This document shows, piece by piece, positions 47,519-56,781 of a stretch of 64,000 nt of DNA. The position numbers were made by a program, and so were the translations under genes. Every line of letters begins with the position of its first letter. Position 1 is the first letter of the stretch. The notes beneath the pieces are model-generated. The model was not told where the DNA came from, searched no databases, and saw only the letters and a program-made list of their open reading frames with translations. Source of the stretch: Epiperipatus broadwayi (lineage: Eukaryota; Onychophora; Udeonychophora; Euonychophora; Peripatidae); NCBI GenBank assembly GCA_028023455.1, contig JAQFVV010000028.1:879501-943500 (forward strand), given 5' to 3'.

Positions 47519-47668
47519 CAACTGTTAGTAATATCACAGCAAACAGGTTAGTATATGCACCAACTGTTAGTAATATTACAGCAAACAAATGTTAATAATA
47601 TCACAGCAAACAGGTTAGTATATGCACTAACTGTTAGTAATATCACAGCAAACAGGTTAGTATATGCA
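47519..47668. repeat. 42-bp tandem repeat in left arm
   Basis: About 3.5 units of ACTGTTAGTAATATCACAGC plus AAACAGGTTAGTATATGCAC, one unit shortened. Mirrored at about 47946-48095 in the right arm. Confidence 0.8.
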
Positions 47669-47718
47669 CAACGTTTCGAGAGGTATTTTTCTCCCCTCTT
47701 CTTCAGGTGTTGCTGGCC
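47662..47718 (-). ncRNA. Hammerhead ribozyme motif, repeat G, left arm
   Basis: Minus strand: CTGAAGA (complement 47700-47706), stem II AGAGG/CCTCT with an 11-nt loop, GAAA (47674-47677), palindromic stem III ACGT, cleavage triplet GUU. Stem I pairs CAC upstream with GTG downstream, extended by loop sequences. Core intact. Confidence 0.75.
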
Positions 47719-47809
47719 TGACCAGTGACAGTACTAGCATGGGATTCGAACCTGGGTCCTTAGATTCTTGATTATTGAAATTTAAGGTAACGCTCTAACC
47801 AACTGGCTC

Positions 47810-47875
47810 AGTTGGTTAGAGCGTTACCTTAAATTTCAATAATCAAGAATCTAAGGACCCAGGTTCGAATCCCAT
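47810..47875 (+). promoter_or_regulatory. tRNA-like internal Pol III promoter of repeat G
   Basis: GCTCAGTTGGTTAGAGCG fits an A box and GGTTCGAATCCC (47861-47872) is a perfect B box. The ACCTTAAAT segment between them resembles the anticodon region of tRNA-Leu(UAA), but the head is too diverged to be sure. The mirror copy lies on the minus strand at 47739-47804. Both promoters would transcribe outward through a ribozyme. Confidence 0.65.
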
Positions 47876-47895
47876 GCTAGTACTGTCACTGGTCA

Positions 47896-47952
47896 GGCCA
47901 GCAACACCTGAAGAAGAGGGGAGAAAAATACCTCTCGAAACGTTGTGCATAT
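47896..47952 (+). ncRNA. Hammerhead ribozyme motif, repeat G, right arm
   Basis: CTGAAGA at 47908-47914, GAAA at 47937-47940, otherwise as in the left arm. The two ribozymes point away from each other, and a read-through transcript of the palindrome would contain one ribozyme and the complement of the other. Confidence 0.75.
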
Positions 47953-48569
47953 ACTAACCTGTTTGCTGTGATATTACTAACAGTTAGTGCATATACTAAC
48001 CTGTTTGCTGTGATATTATTAACATTTGTTTGCTGTAATATTACTAACAGTTGGTGCATATACTAACCTGTTTGCTGTGATATTACTAACAGTTGAATGC
48101 ATTTGGAATATTTAACTAAAAATTAAACTTTTCTAAAGACATTCAACACACATATTAGATGATGGAAATAGTCCAATATAAAAATACAGCTAGAACACCA
48201 TCATCACAAACCTTCAGAAAAACATATATATATATATATCAAATCATAAACATCAACAACTTACTGATAATTATGTATTTATTACATGACTACAACCTTA
48301 ATGCTTAAACAAACCAATAAAATACCAGTAATCTCTTGCAAGGCAATACTGCAATTAAGCAGTAAATGGGATCCACTTACTACCCTTATGTAAGATCTTT
48401 CCTATTCTACATTAGCTCATTTAAATATCTAAAGGGATTTAATTTCAAATTGATGCAGTCTGTTTTATTTACAGACTATTTAAAGTTTTTAGATTTTACT
48501 GTTGCCTTGACAACAGGCTGCTAATACTCGACTGGTTTAATTAAGCATGAAGGCTGCACATGCTAATGT

Positions 48570-48765
48570 TATATATTTATTAATTCTAATATTCTCACTG
48601 ATAAATGATAAATTCATAGTATTATTTCCTGGTGCTTTCATGTACTAAAACTATAATAGCTAAAAAGCTGACATTTCAGTACAATAACAAGTACTTTCTG
48701 CAGAGCTTCTTCTTTCTCAAATCATAAGAATGTGTACAACATTAGCACAATACTCATCTTTAAAT
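48570..48765 (-). repeat. Family N copy, minus strand, with hammerhead
   Basis: Minus strand: GAAGAAGCTCTGCAGAAAG, AAGTACTTGTTATTGTACT as stem II, GAAATGTC, AGCTTTTTAGC, then the tail AATACTATGAATTTATCATTT. Stem I AAGCU/AGCUU is complementary, but the core reads CTGCAGA instead of CTGANGA. Confidence 0.62.
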
Positions 48766-48804
48766 CAACTGACATAATATCAGCAATGTCTTATTAAGGC
48801 AGCA

Positions 48805-48935
48805 CTAAAATTGGTTCAGTGCAAAATACATATATTGGAGATCATTTATCTTTTCACATGTGTGTGGTAACATGCATCAGAGGATAACTTAAGGGAGCTT
48901 GAAAGTCTGTGTTCAGGTTTATGGGTTACATCTAA
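48805..48935 (+). repeat. Family A fragment
   Basis: TTGGTTCAGTGCAAAATACATATATTGGAGATCATTTATC, the 3' half of a decayed hammerhead, then CACATGTGTGTGGTAACATG and CTGTGTTCAGGTT. Confidence 0.6.
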
Positions 48936-49019
48936 AACTCCAAGTATATAAATTTTGCTTGTATTCAATCAAATACTATATATATATATAAATAAATTCA
49001 TTGAAAGCAGTCAACATTT

Positions 49020-49138
49020 AGACAATACCAATATCAATAATAAACAACAATCTCAATCTGTTGTCAAGGCAACATGCAAACAGTCAACACTTAAACAATA
49101 CCAATATTAATAATCTCAATCTGTTGTCAAGGCAACCC
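49020..49138. repeat. Direct duplication of ~65 bp
   Basis: GCAGTCAACATTTAGACAATACCAATAT ... AATCTCAATCTGTTGTCAAGGCAAC occurs twice in a row. The second half recurs once near 26795. Confidence 0.75.
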
Positions 49139-50640
49139 CTACTTTTTATATGGTTTAATATATTTATATAGACACTAAAGATTTCAACTAGTCCACAGAG
49201 AGTGAATTATTGATACAAAGAATTTTAAATAAATCTCATTAAACAGGTAAATATAACAGAATATATTGGGAGGAAATTCATTGTTAATGAATATGAATAT
49301 AGATGTTAAAAATACTGCAGCAATAATACAAAATGATAAACAATTATTATAAAAAGTAATGGCATAACATCTTGTGTCACTTGCATATAGAAAGTAACTT
49401 ATACATATATCTCTTTATATTTTATTTTGAAATATACATTTAACTATAAATTTTCAGAATAGCTTTTAATTAATATGCAGAAACATTGCAAAATTATCTT
49501 TATTTTAATTCTTACCAGTGAATATTTTTAATTACAATACTTAATAATTATTGACAGAATATGATTATTGCAATAATATGATGTTTAATCTGCAATTTAA
49601 ATATTAATAAGTAATTCTTATTTCACAGACTTAAATTTTATATATATCGAACCAGTCACAGTCTAATTTAAAGTTCACAATTGGATTTAGGCCTTTATTT
49701 TATGCACTAGAAAGTGCAAGTTAATCAAGCTATGAAAAAGAAAATATATTCCGATCATTTATGAATCTGGGTATCTCAAGAATATAGCTATATTTTCTGA
49801 TTAACTGGCTTACTATTTATTACAATGCACACTGTTGGAAGAATCAGTTTTTTATTTATTTAGAACAGGGGAGCAAAATTCTATACAAGAATTCACTGAT
49901 ACATCACATCACATTGAAATTTATGAGGCAAATTATAAAAAGATCGGGAATTACATTTTCTTGTCATTTTAAAGTTTTTATATGAATTTTCCCCAGGGTT
50001 TACCTATTAAACAAGCATATTGGCAAAGGCAATTGTACATAATAAATTCTAATAAACTAACATTAATAATATATAAGGAAAAGTTGATATTAAGGATTAT
50101 GGTTTAATTTGGTCATTTTTGAAATTCATAAGAATCCTTGACCAACAAAGCATTTGGTCTAGTGCAATGGAAAAGTGTTGAACCCTAGGGATCAAAACTC
50201 ATAGATTGTAGATTAACTGTCACTTCTAGTCTTAATACACCATTATTAAAAAATAACATAAATTCTCATTAGCACTATTTTATCATCATTAGCCATTTGA
50301 CTATTAATAATAGGATCATTAAATTTTATGGTGTAGCCTTGAACATTGAACTTCTAAAATAAACTGTATTGAAGTGTTAATAAAGCATGTTACCATCAAT
50401 ATTGATAATCAAATATTATTATTTGTTCATAGAAGAATCATCTTCATCCAATCGGAGAATGTAACATAAATGTCTTATCCATTATAAGATTTAATACTTA
50501 AGCTTCATTGTAATGTATTTGAATACTAATATAAAATACAAAAGATTGTTAAAGAGATGGCATCAATCTAGATTACTTTTCACTCAACATCTGCCTTAAA
50601 AAGTTCACTGGTCTCACTCTTTTTTCAATGCCTGTTTTAA
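49139..50640. other. No gene seen
   Basis: AT-rich, no recognised repeat or coding signal. Confidence 0.4.
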
Positions 50641-50644
50641 TAAA

Positions 50645-50715
50645 ACAATTTAACAATGCCGAAGAAAACTGCTGGACAGTCAAAACTGTCAGAATTATCT
50701 TAATAAAATTGCTGT
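50645..50715 (+). ncRNA. Hammerhead-like motif, family C, decayed
   Basis: CCGAAGA (core C3-U4 changed), ACTGC/... weak stem II TGGACAGTC, CAAAACTGTCAG. Homologous to the motifs at 35.75 and 40.9 kb but with both boxes damaged. Confidence 0.5.
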
Positions 50716-51360
50716 TAAATGTGCAAGAAAAAGTAAAGTTTTTTTTTTTTTACAATGCTCTGCACCATAAATTAATAATGACAAACCACTTAATTTTTTA
50801 CCATATGTAATATATAATAAAACAAGAACATTTCACTATACTAGTGTCACCTTTAACAAAGTTTAATAAGCAATGATTATCAGCTAGTAGTGTATTTTAA
50901 ACTTTATTCCAGGACCAATTTCTGCTGTCACTTTTATTATACAGCTTGAAAAATGGAGATAAAGATGATTCCTATATGTATAACCACATTACTTCCAAAC
51001 TTGAATCCTAAGGCTCATTTTAAAAAAAGTCAGAAAGTAGCCTACGAATAGAGAATCAAATGATATCATCAATAATCACTGATCATTCATTCAAGCTTAC
51101 TATAGATTGTGATGGAATGGAGAAGAGATCTTGTAATTAAAAATTAGTTTACGATCACTTCTCTATCACCACTCTAACAGCAATCTGTTAGGAATCACCA
51201 ATCAAAAGATTAATTGTAGTGTAAGCAGATTTCTAAAACAATTAGTTGATGGGTTTGTACACAGATTGAACTTAGAGTTAGAATAAAGAAAGTAGTAATT
51301 ATAATAGTACAAATAAAATATATAATATTTAATTTTGTTTACTAGTGTAGATATAGCATG
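50716..51360. other. No gene seen
   Basis: AT-rich, poly-T near 50740. No domain. Confidence 0.4.
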
Positions 51361-51361
51361 T

Positions 51362-51537
51362 AATTTAAACAGAAAGGTTTTTCCATCTTAACACATATGC
51401 TGCACTGTTTTCATAATATCTCAATGATATCTTGTGTTTTAGTTCTAGAGTGTCATCAATATTCAATAAAAATCATTGAGATATTATAAAACAGGGCAGC
51501 ATATGTGTTAAGATGGAAAAACCTTTCTGTTTAAATT
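51362..51537. mobile_element. MITE-like hairpin with 66-bp terminal inverted repeats
   Basis: AATTTAAACAGAAAGGTTTTTCC... at the left and its complement at the right, about 66 bp long with very few mismatches, around a 44-bp centre (ATATCTTGTGTTTTAGTTCT...). 176 bp in total, non-coding, possibly a DNA-transposon MITE. TSD not clear because an A13 run adjoins the right end. Confidence 0.78.
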
Positions 51538-51738
51538 AAAAAAAAAAAAATTAACTATCACAATTCAATACTATTTAGATTAGGTATTATCATAACTTTC
51601 CTTATACATACAGTTTTGTTTTTGTTTAAAAACACGAGATTTTATATTTTGACTACACTATGCAATAATTGAATTATTCTTGCAAGAACCATGTATAAGA
51701 TTGTCCTGACAGATGACAAAATTTTATTATAAATATTA

Positions 51739-52020
51739 GGGCTATCACCTTAAAAATATATGCCTGAACTTCGATAGTAGGGACTTCTACAAATCTTTAA
51801 TACAAGATTAACATCTTTTAAAGACAAGAGCGGCCACTCTTATCTTCAATCTACTTTTTAAATATATAGGCGAATCTAAAGCATTTTGATTTGAGAGCAT
51901 GAAGCTATTAAATACTTCACTGATTAAGTCCACAGTTTCTATTTCATACTAATGTTCACAAAATCTTTCGATTTGCAACGAGTTAGTGTTAAGATCTTAT
52001 TACTTACGTAATGAGTATAT
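51739..52020 (-). repeat. Relative of the 25.07-kb palindromic element
   Basis: GGCTATCACCTTAAAAATATATGCCT corresponds to the TIR of that element. GATAGTAGGGACTTCTACAAA and TCTTTTAAAGACAAGAGCGGCC are its centre in inverted order. The right part ends ATTACTTACGTAATGAGTATATGC, like 25.22 kb. Confidence 0.55.
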
Positions 52021-52835
52021 GCGCTTAATAAATTAATAATAATTATAATTATGGCAGAAAATTTACATTTTTAATAAAATTAATTAATATAATATTACTA
52101 ATGAGTACTATTTTGTCTGTTGTAAATGTTGTATGTAAATATTTTTACATTAGTATGTGAATCCAAGTCATGGGGTTTGAAGTTGAAAATGTTTTTAACA
52201 AGTTGAAATTTGCTAACAAGATTAAGACTTTAAAAGTAGCTGAATATTATCAATGACATTTAATAAACCAATTACTGAACAGTAAGTAAGAAACAAACTA
52301 TTTTTAGCTATAAAGCAAAACCACTAATCTATTAGTCAACTCATCTAGCTAATAGTAAACAACTCATTAATTCATTGTTGAGGCACATACTTTTTAAGCA
52401 AAAAAGTAATATTGTGTATCAAATTTTATGCTACAAGGCTTCATACATAGGTGAATTGAGGTGAAGTCTTGAGAAAAGGTTAAAGGGCATCAATTATTGT
52501 AAAACCAAATTAAAAAACATGCTGACTTTACTTTCAATTTTGATCTGGAAGACAACTAAGATTCTTCATAAAGAAAAAAAATATAACTAAACACAATACT
52601 AAGGAGGCAATTTTGGTATTTAGAAATGGTATTTTTAATTAATAGACACTGTGCAAACATGAAAAATCATGAATCTTGGAATATGACATGATATATACTT
52701 CTCTAATTTGAATTTAAATTATTTTATTAGTTGAAGAAGGCTAAATCATTAGCTGAAAGTATTCTTGTGATTTATTATACTTATTTATAAAACATATTAA
52801 CACTATTTATCTCCATCACAACTTTTAAACATTGC
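52021..52835. other. No gene seen
   Basis: AT-rich, no domain recognised. Confidence 0.4.
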
Positions 52836-52839
52836 CAAT

Positions 52840-52975
52840 TCACTGCAGGATGAATGTCTCACCAAGTTCAATCCATCTTCTCCAATCTCTAGACCCTCTT
52901 CTCCACATCATCCCAGCACACTTCATTATTTTATCCATCTATCTCACATATTCACATCTTTTATCACCATTACAA
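52840..52975 (-). pseudogene. RTE-like LINE 3' end fragment
   Basis: Minus strand corresponds to the last 40-45 codons of the LINE (complement of CACTGCAGGATGAATGTCTCACC at the stop side; TCTCCACATCATCCCAGCAC in the middle). Same orientation as the copies at 55 and 62 kb. Confidence 0.7.
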
Positions 52976-53292
52976 TTCTTTATTTTTATTGCAATTTTAT
53001 TATAATTATTCTACAATGAATATTTATTTAATTTAAATATATATCAAATAAAGAATCTAGAGTTTTGTGATGGAGTGAATTAATGAAAATAAAACAAAAT
53101 CATTAATTTTAAATAGTCTGGATAAGAGAATACTCTTTTTTTCATTCTTAACTTTTAACTACATAATAAACTTATAAGGATATTACATGTGGGAAAAAGA
53201 AATGTGAATAACTACACGTGTTTGTGTGTTAATTTTTAAAAATCAGATATATTAATCTTTAATTGAATTTTGAAGTTTATATCTGTGCTAGA

Positions 53293-53305
53293 GATAATTT
53301 CTAGT
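53293..53305. repeat. 13-bp target-site duplication, left copy
   Basis: GATAATTTCTAGT here and exactly at 53676-53688. Confidence 0.8.
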
Positions 53306-53411
53306 AGTAAACAGGCAAAACTCACTATATATATTGCCACACACAACAAGCTAGAGTAATCAATGGATGTCAGAAGGCTTGTGCATAAAATCCCCATCTA
53401 GTGCCTACTCA

Positions 53412-53464
53412 TCCAATATCCCCAGACAAGTTTCTGGCTTATGGCCTTCATCAGTGAGGAGCCT
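53412..53464 (-). ncRNA. Hammerhead ribozyme motif, family B, left arm
   Basis: Minus strand: CTGATGA (complement 53448-53454), stem II GGC/GCC with loop CATAA plus flanking A's, GAAA (complement 53431-53434), stem III ACTTGT (one base from the ACTAGT palindrome), cleavage triplet GUC. Stem I TCCTCA/TGGGGA. Core intact. Confidence 0.75.
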
Positions 53465-53484
53465 TGGATATAAGAGCACTGCAT

Positions 53485-53540
53485 CTCAATGACGAAGGCC
53501 ATAAGCCAGAAACTAGTCTGGGGATATTGGATGAGTAGGC
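53485..53540 (+). ncRNA. Hammerhead-like motif, family B, right arm, core lost
   Basis: GGCCATAAGCC stem II, GAAA and a perfect ACTAGTC followed by TGGGGAT are present, but the first box reads AATGACGA and the upstream strand of stem I is missing. The arms therefore complement each other's defects. Confidence 0.65.
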
Positions 53541-53800
53541 ATTAGATGGGGATATGATGCACAAGCCTTCTGGCATCCATTGATTACTCTAGCTTGTTGT
53601 CTATGACAATATATATAGTGAGTTTTGCCTGTTTTAACAACAGTTATACACAATCATAAGAGGAGGTAGTCATGTGATAATTTCTAGTTAAGTAAATGAT
53701 TAATAATAGTCATTACTATATTTATCTATGGTGGATGGTGTCAAAGATGTGGGTTGAGTTAGTTTGACACTTGTAATTCAAAATGTAATTATATAATAAA

Positions 53801-54390
53801 ATTAACTATAGTGTCCTAAGGGGTTCAGAACAATGGTAAAGTATCAAGCTCTAGATCTAAAGTATCAGACTGATTCCAGTTGTAGTATTTGTCCACTTAA
53901 AACGTATAGTATAAACTCCCAAGCAATAAAGCATTTCAATTATTTATTTTTAGTTAGCCAAAGTAAATTCATCCAATCCAAAAGCAACCTTATCATAAAA
54001 ACTCAGATTCAATATTCATGGAATTCAACAATTATTGATTTATTATGACAATCAATAATTAACAAGTTGATAATTACTATAAACCTATACAACAATCTCG
54101 AATAAAATAATAGCTTTTCCCATAGAAATTTTCTACTAAACACAAAAAATTTCAGGAATTGTTTATTACAGTACTGATAATATTAAAATGCACTTCACAC
54201 AGCCAGTGACTAAATATTGTAGTTATAACTTACACATGAGATACTAGTGGAAAAGGAACAACAACCTGCTACACATATTAATTTACGCAATTGGTAAAAG
54301 TGTTTGCAGGAAAAGAATCTATTGCCTTCACTCTGGAATTATTTTTTGTATTAGATAAATTCACAAAGTTCTGATAGGTTAAATAAATGA
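53801..54390. other. No gene seen
   Basis: AT-rich; a 71-residue frame at 53833-54048 has no motif. Confidence 0.4.
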
Positions 54391-54394
54391 TTAA

Positions 54395-54525
54395 TCAAAT
54401 GGCTTTAGTCCTCAAGAGTTTATAAAAAGTTTGAGTGCTGATCACCAATACTGGATTTGATTTGAGGATTTTATGCTCAAGAATGGTAACACACTACCAC
54501 TGTACTAAACCATGCAGGAATTCTG
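54395..54525 (-). repeat. tRNA-like SINE family D, single copy
   Basis: Minus strand begins CATGGTTTAGTACAGTGGTAG, the clearest A-box/D-arm-like head of this family, and ends with the complement of CCTCAAGAGTTTATAAAAAG. Confidence 0.6.
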
Positions 54526-55005
54526 TTAATATTTTTAATTTTAAGAAGAGCTTAAAATAACATTTGCATCTAGGTCAAGATACTACATTAAATACTATGC
54601 AACTACTTAAAGACTTCGCATATTTACTTTTAAAATGCATAATACACAATTCATACATTGGTCTGATAGTTATTCATAGATTAGTTAAAATAATTAGATA
54701 AAATTCTTATTCAAATGATTAAACAAATTTTTGATTAATTTTGTTAATACAAATGCAGTAAAAAGATAATGCAGATTGAATAATATTTTGTACATCAATT
54801 AAGTTTTACTATTGCAATAAATGTAACATACTAGCAATAGGCCTTTTTAAAAAAATAATTAAACAATGTATAGGCTTATATTTTTATATTGGACTATTTC
54901 CATCATCTAATATGAATAGTGAATGTCTTTAGATAAAATTTAACTTTATTTAAATATTCCAAATACATTCAACTGTTAGTAGTAGCACATCAAACAGGTT
55001 TATTA

Positions 55006-55746
55006 TCAACTATTATCAATCCACTGCAGGATGAAGGTCTCTCCAAGTTTAATCCATCTTCTCCGATCTTTAGCTTCTCTTCTCCACGTCACCCCTGCAC
55101 ATTTTCTTATTTCATCCATCCATCTCACATGTGGTCTCTTTCTGGGTCTTTTACAATCTCTTGGAATCCAGTTTAAAATTTCAATTGTCCATCTATTATC
55201 ATCTCTTCTAACAATATGTCCAGCCCAACTCCACTTCAATCTTTTAATTTTTTCAATGAGGTCAGTAACACCTGTTTGTTCTCTTACCCATACATTGTAT
55301 TTACGATCTCTTCTTGTTACTCCCAACATACATCTCTCCATACTCCTTTGAGTGGTCTGAAGTCTCTGAATTGCTCTTCTATTAAGTGTCCAAGTCTCAG
55401 ATCCATAAGTAAGAACTGGTAAAACACATTTGTTAAAAACCTTCCTTTTCAAACACATAGGCATATTTCCTTTTAGTATCAAGTTATTTCTACCAAAAGC
55501 ACTCCAACCAAGTTTAATTCTATGATTAATTTCCTTCATTATGTTTCCATCTATATTAATAATCTGACCAAGGCATTTGTAACTGTTAACTTCTTCTAAT
55601 TCATCATAATCAATCTTTATTTTCATATTTTGAGCAAATCGATTAAACATTACTTTAGTCTTTTTAACATTTATCTTTAGTCCTACTTTCATCTGATAAT
55701 TCCTGCAACATTTCCTGCAGATCTGAAGCATTATTTGCAAAAACAA
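55006..55746 (-). CDS. LINE reverse transcriptase, thumb and C-terminal part (frameshifted)
   Basis: 246 residues, of which the first ~19 are out-of-frame overlap with the upstream ORF. From about residue 20 (KVGLKINVKKTKVM) it continues the RT. YKCLG at 56-60 is the conserved turn after the palm. TYGSETWTL at 113-121, SMERCMLG at 135-142, WAGHIVRR at 174-181 and RWMDEIR at 208-214 are the C-terminal signature shared by RTE-type proteins. Ends at the element's 3' boundary. The frameshift lies near 55680-55690 and could reflect loss of one copy of a short AAAGTAGG direct repeat, which is my inference. Confidence 0.82.
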   Translation of the reverse strand: MFLQIMLQICRKCCRNYQMKVGLKINVKKTKVMFNRFAQNMKIKIDYDELEEVNSYKCLGQIINIDGNIMKEINHRIKLGWSAFGRNNLILKGNMPMCLKRKVFNKCVLPVLTYGSETWTLNRRAIQRLQTTQRSMERCMLGVTRRDRKYNVWVREQTGVTDLIEKIKRLKWSWAGHIVRRDDNRWTIEILNWIPRDCKRPRKRPHVRWMDEIRKCAGVTWRREAKDRRRWIKLGETFILQWIDNS

Positions 55747-56497
55747 CTACATCATCTGCGAAATCTAAATGACTTAAATAATCACCATTTACTTTCACTC
55801 CTTTAGTTTCCCATTTTAATCCACAAAATATTTCATGCAGCACTGCTGTAAAAAGTTTTGGAGATATGGAGTCACATTGTCTTACACCTTTCTCAATGTT
55901 GACTTTCCCAGTGTCATTATGTAACCTAATTGTTGCTGTTGCATTTTTATAAATATTCTTTAAAATATGACAATATCCTGGATCTATACCTTGATGATCT
56001 AATGCTTTAATCACTGAAGAAATGTTTATAGAATCAAATGCCTTTTCATAATCTACAAATCCTAAGCATAATGGCAACTCATATTCATTTGTCCTTTCTA
56101 TAACTTCTCTCAATACCTGGATATGATCTACTATACTAAAACCACTTTTAAATCTGGCTTGTTCTCTTGGTTGGTGGAAATCCAATGTTCTCTGTAGACG
56201 AGTAGTAATTATCTTGGTAAAAATTTTATATAAAACTGATAAAAGGCTGATAGGTCTGTAATTTCTAATATCTTCTTTATCACCTTTTTTAAATATTAAT
56301 ATTATTACTGCATTCTTCCAATCATCCGGTACATCTTTATCATTTAGACATTTGGTATATAACTTTGCTAAAATTTTTTCTATTTCTTCACCTGCTTCTT
56401 TTAATATATCAATTATAATTCCACCATTACCTGGAGGCTTTCCTTTCTTCATACATTCAATTGCATGTCTCACTTCTTCATTTAAAATTCTGGGCAA
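55664..56497 (-). CDS. LINE reverse transcriptase domain, N-terminal part of a frameshifted ORF
   Basis: 277 residues. RT landmarks in order: NYRPISLL at 79-86, QARFKSGFS at about 113-121, motif A FVDYEKAFD at 147-155 with the first catalytic Asp, motif B region RQCDSISPKLF at 206-216 (the usual QGD is QCD here), motif C FADD at 246-249. It would polymerise cDNA at a nicked target in the nucleus. The start Met is internal because the element is 5'-truncated. The frame runs into unrelated codons after SDES (about residue 271), where the reading continues in the next frame as the 55006-55746 ORF. The Q-C-D change may impair activity. The arrangement resembles RTE/BovB-clade LINEs, judged from motif style and not from a search. 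Confidence 0.82.
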   Translation of the reverse strand: MPRILNEEVRHAIECMKKGKPPGNGGIIIDILKEAGEEIEKILAKLYTKCLNDKDVPDDWKNAVIILIFKKGDKEDIRNYRPISLLSVLYKIFTKIITTRLQRTLDFHQPREQARFKSGFSIVDHIQVLREVIERTNEYELPLCLGFVDYEKAFDSINISSVIKALDHQGIDPGYCHILKNIYKNATATIRLHNDTGKVNIEKGVRQCDSISPKLFTAVLHEIFCGLKWETKGVKVNGDYLSHLDFADDVVVFANNASDLQEMLQELSDESRTKDKC

Positions 56498-56559
56498 TTT
56501 GGAAGATGTAATAGATCAAACAGGTTAGTATATGATAAGTATATGAAATTTCTAGTGTC

Positions 56560-56768
56560 TGTTGCCTTTGGCAAGATGGTTCAGTTGGTTAGAGTATTAT
56601 CCTTAAGATTTAATACTCAAAAATCTAAGGGTCCAGGTTCGAATCCCATGCTAGTACTCTCACCAGTCGGGCCAGCGACACCTGAAGAAGAGGAGAGAAT
56701 AATAACTCTCGAAACAGTTGAATGTATTTGGAATATTTAAATAAAGTTAATTTTTTCTAAAGACATTC
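56560..56768 (+). repeat. tRNA-headed SINE repeat G, right arm
   Basis: A box TGGTTCAGTTGG, B box GGTTCGAATCC, then CTGAAGA (56682-56688), a weak stem II, GAAA (56711-56714). After GAAACA the sequence jumps directly to GTTGAATGTATTTGG: the cleavage site and the 42-bp tandem block seen at 47.95 kb are deleted. A 65-residue frame across it (56543-56740) is not a gene. Confidence 0.7.
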
Positions 56769-56781
56769 AATACTCATATTA

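Larger units (their letters stand above)
47426..48220. mobile_element. Near-perfect palindrome of two tRNA-headed hammerhead SINEs (repeat G)
   Basis: Arms 47426-47804 and 47810-48188 pair exactly around the 5-nt loop GGCTC (axis 47807). I found one mismatch (near 47477). Each arm reads outward: A-box-like head (CTCAGTTGGTTAGAG), B box GGTTCGAATCCC, CACTGGTCAGGCC, hammerhead, about 3.5 copies of a 42-bp tandem unit, tail GAATGCATTTGGAATATTTAA, GATGATGGAAATAGTCCAA. The right arm runs on to the full tail end (CCATCATCACAAACCTTCAG). The same irregular variants in the tandem units appear in both arms, so one arm was copied from the other or both came from one template. Confidence 0.85.
53306..53675. 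mobile_element. Palindromic family B element with 13-bp TSD
   Basis: 370 bp. Left arm (53312-53447, minus) and right arm (53494-53635, plus) are inverted copies (AACAGGCAAAACTCACTATA at the left, complement at the right) around an asymmetric 45-bp loop, so the palindrome arrived as a unit. The right end continues CATAAGAGGAGGTAGTCATGT, the terminus also used at 32.2 kb. Confidence 0.8.
53190..53800 (+). repeat. Family A distal (E) block interrupted by a palindromic element
   Basis: 53190-53292 and 53689-53800 together are collinear with 62620-62850: AAAATCAGATATATTAATC, TTTATATCTGTGCTAGAGATAAT, then TAAATGATTAATAATAGTCATT and GTGTCAAAGATGTGGGTTGAG. The element at 53306-53675 sits at the junction. 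Confidence 0.65.
55001..56514 (-). mobile_element. 5'-truncated RTE-like LINE
   Basis: ATCAAACAGGTT occurs at 54989-55000 and 56515-56526 as a 12-bp TSD. The element ends almost directly after its stop codon with GATTGATAATAGTTGATAATA, matching the very short 3' ends and simple-repeat tails of RTE elements. The endonuclease and the start of the RT linker are missing (5' truncation). It is the best-preserved LINE in the window and the likely model for the other fragments at 31.3, 33.2, 34.0, 36.8, 52.8, 61.0 and 62.0 kb. Confidence 0.82.

Noticed and set aside
47426-48188. CRISPR-like array from the 42-bp repeats
   Set aside because: Contiguous tandem units without spacers, in eukaryotic SINE context.
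55031-55422. Plus-strand frames of 106 and 68 residues
   Set aside because: Antisense shadows of the LINE reverse transcriptase on the minus strand.
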